Origin: Oscheius dolichura
Lineage: Eukaryota > Nematoda > Chromadorea > Rhabditida > Rhabditidae
Length of the DNA: 64,000 nucleotides
Assembly (NCBI GenBank): GCA_932521035.1
Contig: OW051493.1
Span: forward strand, 6,820,001 to 6,884,000
Reading direction: 5' to 3'
The notes beneath the pieces are model-generated. The model was not told the DNA's origin, made no database searches, and saw nothing but the letters and a program-made list of their open reading frames with translations. Shown piece by piece: positions 56,593 to 64,000 of this stretch. The translations under genes were made by a program, and so were the position numbers. Within the stretch, counting starts at the first letter, position 1. Each line of letters starts with the position of its first letter.

Positions 56593-56806
56593 TGGTCGAG
56601 TTAAGTTGAGTTGTGTTGGCCGTCCCCCTCCCGGCCGGCCTTTTTTCGCCGGGCGGCCGAAGGTTCGAGAACACTCGCGAACGAGCTGGGCGGCGGCTGT
56701 TTACCTCGCGTCCCTTCCCGATTCTTCTCGTAATTTCCGCCTCAAATGGGATATAAGCCAGCCTCTTCCGACTGGAGACAACCTCTACTTCATTTCTCTC
56801 TCCAAA
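56593..56806. promoter_or_regulatory. Bidirectional heat-shock promoter with HSEs
   Basis: 214 bp between divergent hsp-16 start codons. A heat-shock element of five contiguous nGAAn units with one mismatch (GAAggTTCgaGAAcaCTCgcGAA) lies at 56659-56681. A second three-unit site with one mismatch (TTCtcGTAatTTC) lies at 56725-56737. TATAAG at 56752-56757 serves the plus gene. The minus side has only an A-rich TATA substitute. Confidence 0.85.
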
Positions 56807-57288
56807 ATGTCTCTAATCCTCCGCCCCCACCGCCTCCACTCCGTCTTCGACGACATGTTCCACGACCTGCAGAGCCTCGAACGCGGTGTCCTGCCCTACT
56901 GGTTCAACTCCGGCGACAATGTTCACATTGCCAACACGACGGCCGACGTGGTGGATGACGAGAAGAAATTCGGAGTCAGTCTGGATGTGAGCCAGTTCAA
57001 GCCCGAGGAGTTGAAGGTCAACCTGGATGGCCGGGTGCTGACCATCGAGGGCACCCACGAGAGACGCGACCAGAACAACTACATGCAGAGGTGAGTCTCC
57101 CCCTTTTTGTCTCTAGGATTCAACTAACCCCTCCCCTCTTCAGATCCTTCTGTCGCAAGTGGACCCTGCCCGAGGATGTCGACCTGGCTGCCGTCCGTTC
57201 CCAGCTGACCGACAAGGGCCATCTCCAGATCGAGGCTCCCAAGACCGGCGCCTCGTCTGCCCGTCCCATTCCAATTGAACGTCGATAA
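56807..57288 (+). CDS. hsp-16: Small heat-shock protein, HSP-16 type (plus-strand member of a pair)
   Basis: Two exons, 56807-57090 and 57144-57288, give 142 residues. MSLILRPHRLHSVFDDMF is a typical HSP-16 start. The alpha-crystallin domain has KKFGVSLDVSQFKPEELK and LDGRVLTIEGTHERRD before the intron, and SFCRKWTLPEDVDLAAVRS and HLQIEAPKTG after it. The end, PIPIERR, contains an IPI C-terminal anchor motif that mediates oligomer assembly in small HSPs. It has a TATA box and HSEs directly upstream. AATAAA follows near 57354. Confidence 0.96.
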
Positions 57289-57408
57289 ATCCAGCCTCCT
57301 TCTGCTTTACTTCCTTCTGGTTGATACTCTTATTCACTTGTATTCCTTCCTCTAATAAATGATTTGTAGCATGTGCCTGTATTATTTTGACTTCAACCCC
57401 AGGGACTC

Positions 57409-58032
57409 CTACACAAATCTCTTCTCCATCTTCTCTACCTCTACTCCGCGTCTCACCTGGATGATGACCTTGCTGTAGTTTCCAAGATCCCACGGTCCGG
57501 TGTCTTCGTAGTAGTGACGTAAGCCGAACCGTCCCTCGGCCGTGATCTTGTCCCCGTCAACTTTGACCTCCTGGGAGAGGTATTTCAGGACCTTGACTCC
57601 GGATTCCCGCTCGGCCTCGTAGTATTTCTGGATCTGGTCACGGTTGCTGGAGACGACTTTCTTGTTGCTCACGTGCAGGCTGCCATCGGCAACAAAGAGT
57701 TTACTATTCTGTTTTATGATACAAAGGGAAATTCTTCAAAATAGACACAAAAATGGAAAAGAAGTCCTCCCACATTGGATAAGCTCTTGAGATCGTTGGC
57801 TTTGAAGTATTCAGCCAACTTTTCATTCAGTTCCTGGACAATCACCTCGGCGTCTTTAACGCTGATGGCGAAGGCTGAATCGAGCAGCTACGCTGAAAGA
57901 GAACCGGGAAGCTAACCATTCTCTATAAACATAAGGGGAGGCGAGAAGAAGCGGAGGACAGCGCATTATGAGTGGAGAACAGTGGCCGAGACAGACGCCG
58001 GTATAGCCTACCAGCCAGACGGAGTGTTTCAT
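57409..58032 (-). CDS. Small secreted SnoaL/NTF2-like fold protein
   Basis: Exons 58032-58012, 57887-57774 and 57708-57409 give 144 residues. After a hydrophobic start (MKHSVWLLLDSAFA) the sequence follows the NTF2-like/DUF4440 pattern: helix VIVQELNEKLAEYFKANDLKSL, then LFVADGSLHVSNKKVVSS, YYEAERESG, and beta strands KVDGDKITAEGRFGL and KVIIQVRRGVEVEKM. Nematodes carry many such small proteins of unknown function. The first exon (21 bp) and its 124-bp intron are the least certain part. An alternative first exon would change the signal peptide. Confidence 0.65.
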
Positions 58033-58132
58033 TGGAGTCAAGTGCAAGAGGCACACCTTTATAAGGCTTACAAGAAGAAAAAGAACAACTAAAACAATAA
58101 GAACACAGGATAGATCAATTTTTATCCGCGGA

Positions 58133-58822
58133 TTATGAGCTCAAAAGAAAGACATCGTGGTTGGCCATCGCGTCAACCATGGCCAGGAGGGCGTCCTCCG
58201 CCTCCTCCATCCTCTCGACGACCTCGTTCACCTCCTTCGTCTCCCCACCGGCCCAGACCTGCTCCTTGATGAGAACCACGCTGTCGAGGAGCCTGACGGC
58301 CACGGCCCGCCAGTGGTTGATGGACTGGTGGAGGATGTCCTTGTTCAAGCTGACGACCTTGGCGATCCTCTGGAGGGCCTGGATCCTGTAGTCGGCCTCC
58401 TTCATCTCCAGCTGCTTCTCCTCGGTCGTACTGATGCCAACTAAATAGTTGGGTATATGGCAGACGAGATTGGGAGTACCTCGGAGGCCGGAATCGAACT
58501 GGTGGGCCACCGCGAAGGACTCCTCTTCATCGTCCTCCAGTGTCTGGCGCCAGTTGGGGGATGCGGTCGACTGGCTCGACTGCTGACCCAGCATCTTCTG
58601 CAGCTTCTTGATCAGCTGGTCCCTGTCGGCCACCTCCCTCTCGGCCTCCATCCTCTCCTCCTCGGCCTTCTTCCACTTGATTCCCATTTGGATGATCATC
58701 TCATCCTTCATCTCCTCGGCGACCTCGTGCTTCTTGATCTCCTTCTTCATCTGCTCCATCTCCTTCTCCAGTTTCTCGCGACGGGCATTGGAGGCGGCGC
58801 TGTCCGAGCTTGCAGCCATCAT
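58133..58822 (-). CDS. Coiled-coil protein, unknown family
   Basis: Frame from ATG 58822 to stop 58133, with a probable in-frame 39-bp intron (58479-58441, GTACTC...TTTAG) that, if removed, gives about 216 residues. Residues 12-80 are a charged heptad-like coiled coil (EKLEKEMEQMKKEIKKHEV, AEEERMEAEREVADRDQ). The second half is helical with LQRIAKVVSLNKDILHQS and an acidic tail (EVNEVVERMEEAEDAL). No orthologue is recognised. It could be a cytoskeletal or kinetochore-type small coiled coil. A TATATAA box lies 30-36 bp upstream of the start codon. Confidence 0.75.
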   Translation of the reverse strand: MMAASSDSAASNARREKLEKEMEQMKKEIKKHEVAEEMKDEMIIQMGIKWKKAEEERMEAEREVADRDQLIKKLQKMLGQQSSQSTASPNWRQTLEDDEEESFAVAHQFDSGLRGTPNLVCHIPNYLVGISTTEEKQLEMKEADYRIQALQRIAKVVSLNKDILHQSINHWRAVAVRLLDSVVLIKEQVWAGGETKEVNEVVERMEEAEDALLAMVDAMANHDVFLLSS

Positions 58823-58851
58823 AGCAAGCGAAATTTATGGATTACCCCCGG

Positions 58852-58858
58852 TTATATA
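58852..58858 (-). promoter_or_regulatory. TATA box of the coiled-coil gene
   Basis: TATATAA on the minus strand, about 30-36 bp before the ATG at 58822, implying a very short 5' UTR. Confidence 0.5.
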
Positions 58859-59034
58859 GGGAATTTTAAAGCTTATCGGATATCAAGCGTCAGAGAACCA
58901 GTCAAGTTCTGTGCCGGGAAGCAGAGTTCTTTTGAAAATGAGATAAATTCAATTGAACGAGAGGAGCAAGCCAAATAGTATGGGGACGAGGTCCTGCGGT
59001 TTATTCATACCGAATTACCACAATTAAAGAACAT

Positions 59035-59312
59035 TCACCGACTCGGCTGAGAGAGCAGGGACTGTGGGCGCGGCATGTTCCATTGCCTCCTCCTTTTTAT
59101 TCTTCTTCGACGGTGCCCATTGGCCTAAAGACGAAGATTATATAGGGTCGCCAGGAGGATGTTTTCATTTGTAGAGTACGGATATTACCTTCACCAACTT
59201 TTAGAAAGAAAAGCCCACCCATATTGGCCAGCTGTTGAGTGCGCTTCTTCTCCTCTTCCACTATTCCCTTTCGTAGTTGTTCCACTTCATCGGGATGTTC
59301 TTTTTTGTCCAT
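59035..59312 (-). CDS. Small charged protein, two exons, unknown
   Basis: ATG 59312 opens a Glu/Lys-rich helical frame (MDKKEHPDEVEQLRKGIVEE, then RTQQLANMGGLFFLK) to a donor at about 59199. An acceptor (CGTCTTTAG) near 59127 leads to a second exon. In the frame that splicing gives, the tail is Arg-rich and stops at 59035-59037. A neighbouring frame looks more protein-like but would need a different junction, so the C-terminus is unsettled. TTTTCTAAG lies a few bases before the ATG. No family is recognised. Confidence 0.4.
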
Positions 59313-60740
59313 TTTGCTTAGAAAATAGAAATCTAAACACCAGAATATAACGGATCGTATGAGACTGCAAGGCAAGTAAAGGGAGCAGCAGGTAACTAAC
59401 AGGAGGGATGAGAGATGTTCAAAGGGGGCTGAGGCCTCGCAAGCCTTGTCAGGAGGAGCGGCCAGATGCCCGCGTTTGTTATTTTACCGCTCGAATCAAC
59501 AACCGTTCGCCAATAATATTGACGGGAATATGCTCTTTTCTGGAAAGAAAACAAGGAGATAAACAGAAGCTGATTGATTCAGGCCTTTTGTCATCAGGCT
59601 GATGGTGTAGCTCTTTTGTAGATCCTAATAGATTTATTTATCAGATATTTTATACAATCTCTCGTTACCAACGTGACGGAACCTGAAGACAAAGAAACTG
59701 TCCATGCATTTATCAAATTCTACGCTCTTCATAGTCCTGAAGCTCACATCCTCCTGAACATTTGCATCCTCCCGTTCATTTACGATCAAAGCTAACCAAG
59801 AATTTATACGGGTCTCTTGGAGAGGTTCCCGGAGGGGTCTGCTTCACCTTCTTTGACTTGTTTGGAGGAGTCGGAGCCGGCGCCTTTTCTTCACATTTTT
59901 TTTCACACCCTTTATATTATACCACACACGTAATCCTGGAAATCATGGAGGGTCCATTCGTTTTCTTTTTTTTCGGAAGGATTGAAGACCTTCCAACGAT
60001 AGCATTTTTCAGAACGCTTGTCTTCACGCGAAAACATGAAACACAAACGAACCATTTTGCTCTTTCCTATTTCTTCTCATTTTTTGATTGTCTTATTCTT
60101 ATGTCCTGTTCATTTCATCTTCGCAATTTACTGTGTCATCAAGTCGAATATGCCTTCCATGTGTGCAAAGAAAAGGATATTGGAGGAACACATGCAAAGC
60201 TAAAGAGAAAACCATCGATTTTCGCTAGATTTAGAAACTGATTTGGAAGTGGATTGAAGTATAGAAGAGGAAAAATCATTTTCACATCAATTTGTATGGC
60301 TTGCCCGTTCAACATTGCCCCGTCCAATGTGTTCCGCGTTTAAAGGACCGAAGTCCTGGGTCTCATGGTGCCAGTGTTTCTGAGTTGGCGAAGGAGGCCA
60401 ATCCATTTACACGTTGGATTTAGCTTCATCTTTTCAAATTCTCGTGGTATATAATCAACTGTCGAGTTGAGATAAAGAACCTGACCATCCATTTTATAGG
60501 GGGTTATCATAGTCGTTGCGCCCGACTTTATATTGCAGCAGTAAGCTTGCCAAAATGGTTAGATGAAATCTGTTTCCCTTTTTATTTGTTACTTTCACGC
60601 AAACTGCTTTATTTCTTCTTGAATAACCGTTGAAATATAAAGAGAGCATATAGAAAGTGAAAAATCTTACGTTTCCCCTGCCTGTGATTTTGTTTTTCTG
60701 TTTATCTTCCTTGTTGTTTATATTCACATACAATCTTTAG
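59313..60740. other. Intergenic, possible small minus-strand exon, COPB2 promoter
   Basis: No secure gene. On the minus strand near 59900-59790 a Lys/Pro/Thr-rich frame (KSKKVKQTPPGTSPRDPYKF) looks coding-like, but no complete model was found. Plus-strand frame 59762-60241 is its shadow. The right end contains the COPB2 upstream region, with TCTTTAG directly before its ATG. Confidence 0.4.
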
Positions 60741-63700
60741 ATGCCTCTCCGACTGGATATAAAAAGAAAGCTTCTCGCTAGAAGTGATAGAGTGAAATCT
60801 GTGGACCTGCATCCTTCTGAGCCGTGGCTGCTAGTGGGTCTGTATAATGGTAACGTACACATATGGAATTTTGAAACATCACAGCTATTGAAGACTTTCG
60901 AGGTACAACTTTCACAATTTTCTTTGTAAATGACCAATTTAGGTTGGAGATCTCCCTGTCCGTACAGCAAAATTCGTTGCCAGAAAATCTTGGGTTGTCG
61001 TTGGAAGTGATGACATGTACATCCGAGTTTTCAACTACAATACCTTGGAGAGAGTGCATCAGTTCGAAGCACATTCTGATTATATACGGTACTGGAAGCT
61101 ATCATGTGAATTGCTTATTTGCTTTAGTTGTCTTGCTGTCCACAATGTGCAGCCGTTCGTCCTCAGTTCAAGTGACGATATGCTCATCAAACTATGGGAT
61201 TTTGATTCGAAGTGGACAATGAAGCAAACATTTGAAGGTAGCTTTGAAGTTCCCTGTTCTAATCGCTATTATTATTTCTAGGCCATACTCACTACGTTAT
61301 GCAGATTGCCATCAACCCAAAGGATAACAATACATTTGCTACAGCATCATTAGATAAAACTGTCAAGGTGAACTATTTCTAACAATGATAATGCCAAGAA
61401 TTGTAGGTCTGGCAATTCGGCAGCCAGCATCCTAATTTTACACTAGAAGGCCATGAAAAAGGAGTTAATTGCGTTGATTATTACCATGGCGGAGACAAAC
61501 CCTATCTTATTTCTGGAGCCGATGACCATGTCGTGAAGATTTGGGATTATCAAAACAAAACATGCGTTCAAACTCTCACTGGACATTCGCAGAATGTTTC
61601 TGCAGTTTCGTTCCACCCCGAGTTACCCCTAATCATCACAGGTTTGTTTGTTTGTTTGCTATTTATTTATTTAATATTTTTTAGGTTCTGAAGACTCAAC
61701 AGTACGTTTGTGGCATTCGAACACTTATCGTCTGGAGAGTACCTTAAACTACGGCCTAGAGCGTGTATGGTGTATTCTCGCTCAAAAGGGCACCAACACG
61801 ATAGCAATTGGATATGACGAGGGATCTGTCATTGTAAAATTGGGAAGAGACGAGCCTGCTGTTAGTTATTTAGGTATTTCGACAGAGAAACACGTTATAG
61901 GCTAGTATGGATGCCTCTGGCAAGATAGTGTTTGCAAAACACTCAGAAATACAGCAAGCCAATCTGAAGACGGTGGATGCAGAAATATTAGAAAATGCCC
62001 AGGGTAAATTGACTAAGCGACGTTAAAAATGTATTGTTTGATTGCAGATGGCGAGAGAATTCCTCTGTCGGTGAAAGATATGGGCTCATCTGAAGTATTT
62101 CCTCATACTATTACCCATTCTCCGAATGGAAGATTTGTTACAGCGTGTGGAGATGGAGAATACATTGTCTATACAGCCTTATCTCTGAGAAACAAAGATT
62201 TTGGATCAGCATTGGAATTTACGTGGGCTCCGGATTCTAATCTTTTTGCCATCCGAGAAAGCGCCACCAGCGTAAAGATCAAGAAAAATTTCAAGGTTTG
62301 CCAAAAAAAGTATATGGAAATAATAGTTGTGCTTTAGGATTATAAACAAATTCGCTCTGATGCTGTCCTTGAGGGAATTAGTGGCGGACCTCTCCTTGCT
62401 GCCCGCTCGGCTAACAATGTGTGCTTCTACGACTGGGAAACTGCAAGTCTTATCCGTCGAATTGAACTGGGTAACCCCAAACATCTTGCCTGGAATGATG
62501 CCGGAAACTTGGTGGCACTCTGTGCTGAAGAATCCTTCTATATCTTGAAATATGATCCTGAAGCCTACAACAATGCCAGCCCTGATGAAGTCACCGAAGA
62601 TGGTGTGGAAGCTGCATTTGACGTAGTAGGTTAGTTAATTCATTAGAATGATGTCATTTGTAATGTTTTCAGGAGAGCAAAGTGAAGCAGTTAAATCAGG
62701 ATTCTGGGTAGGAGATTGCTTCGTCTACACGACTACGCTTAATAGGTTGAATTACTATGTTGGAGGAGAGATTGTAACTATTGCTCATGTAGATCGTCCT
62801 ATTTTCTTAGTAAGCTGTTTTTTCAACTGAAAATATTAAACATTTTTTAGCTGGGATACATGGCAAAAGAGTCTCGCATTTATGCCATTGATAAGGATCT
62901 CAACGTTATTTCATACAAACTTCTTTTGGCCATGTTAGAATATCAGACAGCTGTAATGAGAAGAGATTTTGATTCGGCCGACCGCGTTCTTGGAACTATT
63001 CCAAAAGAGCAGCGAACCCGCGTAGCTCATTTCCTCGAAAAACAAGGATTCAAGCGTCAAGCTTTGGCTGTATCTCAGGATCCAGATCACAGGTTGGATA
63101 TTTGCCTTTTGATATAACGTCGTCATAAATTTTCATTATATCTGAGTATGTTTTAGATTTGATTTGGCCATAGCTCTTGGAGATTTAACGACCGCAAAAG
63201 ATCTTGCTGAAAAGAGCGATTCTGAAGAGAAATGGAAACAGCTGTCTCGTATTGCAACTAGCAAATCCGATATCAAGTTGGCAAGTGAATGTCTTCGTCG
63301 TGCTAAAGATCTCGGCGCTCTTATGCTCTTAGCTACAGCAACAGGTAGCGCTAATGTCTTAGAGCAAGTAAGCTTTTTTCTGTACCTTTAATATTTTGAA
63401 TTTTAGGTTGCCGAAGACGCCGCAGCAACCAATCAGCACAATGTTGTGTTCCTCAGCAAACTGCTACTAGGAGATGTCGACAGCTGTTTAGAAGTCCTGA
63501 TACAATCTGATCGTCTTCCTGAAGCAGCCTTCTTTGCTAGGACGCATTGCCCTTCCCAAGTTTCTCGCGTAGTCTCTCTGTGGAAGGAAAAGGCTGATCG
63601 GACGGCCAAGAACACTTCTAAGGTTTGTAACGGTTTTTATCCAGTAGATATTTCTTTTAGAAAATTGGAGAAAGTTTAGCTGATCCAGCCAAATACGACA

Positions 63701-64000
63701 ATTTGTTCCCAGGATTTGGAGATTCGCTTCGTGCCGAAAGTTACTTGCGAGCGGTTTCCCAGTTGACAGTCCCCGCAAGTTCTAAAGCGCCACCTGTAGC
63801 TCAACGTAATGTTGAAGAAGAAATTCGACAAGCTATGCAAGCTGGTTAATATTTTATCTTCCAAATCAGGTTTTGATTTAGGTGCTCTTAGTTTTGACGA
63901 TCACGGCAATGCAATCCTACATACAAAAAACACTCCTAAGAAGACGTCTCCACCTGTGGTTCAACACGCGACTCCGTCTGCACGTCGTGATCCAACTCCT
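60741..64000 (+). CDS. COPB2: Coatomer subunit beta' (beta'-COP), 3' end beyond window
   Basis: Starts [25 protein letters not shown] at 60741 and runs through at least 14 exons with 36-60 bp introns to the window end. The N-terminal WD40 propeller has successive blades ([93 protein letters not shown]). The second propeller has [19 protein letters not shown], and the alpha-solenoid has [31 protein letters not shown] and [21 protein letters not shown]. Beta'-COP is part of the COPI coat for Golgi-to-ER transport and binds dilysine cargo tails. The acidic C-terminus lies outside the window. The ATG immediately follows TCTTTAG, suggesting trans-splicing. Confidence 0.96.

Noticed and set aside
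58441..58479. Treating the coiled-coil gene as a single uninterrupted exon
   Set aside because: The 39-bp in-frame stretch has GT...TTTAG borders and an AT-rich body like neighbouring introns, so splicing is more likely, though both keep frame.
59762..60241. 159-residue plus-strand frame
   Set aside because: Translation is Phe/His-rich and looks like the shadow of Lys/Glu-rich minus-strand sequence.

Overview
The window is animal nuclear DNA and looks like a rhabditid, Caenorhabditis-like nematode. Genes are split by many tiny introns (mostly 31-60 bp) ending in TTTCAG or TTTTAG. Several start codons sit a few bases after such an acceptor, as at trans-splice sites. The octamer CTACAGTA is common. 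Several families are nematode-typical: a divergent HSP-16 pair, a GLH helicase with CCHC knuckles, and a tightly packed three-gene cluster that resembles an operon. The species cannot be named. Exon models were built by hand and checked for reading-frame closure; most multi-exon models close exactly.

Layout. 1-4 kb: a minus-strand EMI plus multi-EGF matrix protein. 4-8 kb: gene-poor, with a perfect hairpin and a repeated 17-mer. 8-10.9 kb: a Nudix (Ap4A hydrolase-like) gene with a degenerate active site, a secreted two-domain C-type lectin, and a small secreted protein. 11.1-14.7 kb: a 17-exon SLC12A9-type cation-chloride cotransporter relative. 14.7-19.9 kb: gene-poor. 19.9-24.7 kb: a RING/B-box/coiled-coil/filamin TRIM-NHL-like protein with an unrelated intronless ORF nested in its second intron.

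25-28 kb: a sigma-1 receptor/ERG2 homologue and CDC37, divergent from a shared upstream region. 28-35.4 kb: PPIL2 (U-box cyclophilin), a nucleotidyltransferase (TUT/PAP type) and PGAP1 (GPI inositol-deacylase), head to tail with gaps of 56 and 106 bp. 35.8-38.2 kb: a GC-rich island of unclear nature and an uncharacterised Ser/Pro-rich protein. 38.4-40.4 kb: tandem dienelactone hydrolases, the second with an apparent frameshift. 41.5-44.1 kb: a novel type II membrane protein and a double-MADF/BESS protein. 45.3-49.4 kb: oligoribonuclease and a GLH/Vasa helicase carrying a foldback element in the intron that splits motif VI. 49.4-54.3 kb: gene-poor. 54.3-59.3 kb: an Ig-superfamily receptor, the HSP-16 pair around a heat-shock promoter, a SnoaL/NTF2-like protein, a coiled-coil protein and a small basic protein. 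60.7 kb to the end: COPB2 (beta'-COP), truncated by the window.

Functionally most genes are housekeeping: secretory pathway and GPI-anchor handling (COPB2, PGAP1, sigma receptor), chaperones (CDC37, HSP-16), RNA metabolism (PPIL2, TUT, oligoribonuclease, GLH). They are mixed with nematode secreted and matrix proteins. Base composition shifts from GC-richer, purine/pyrimidine-skewed DNA on the left to AT-richer DNA at about 24.8-36 kb and 44-49 kb.
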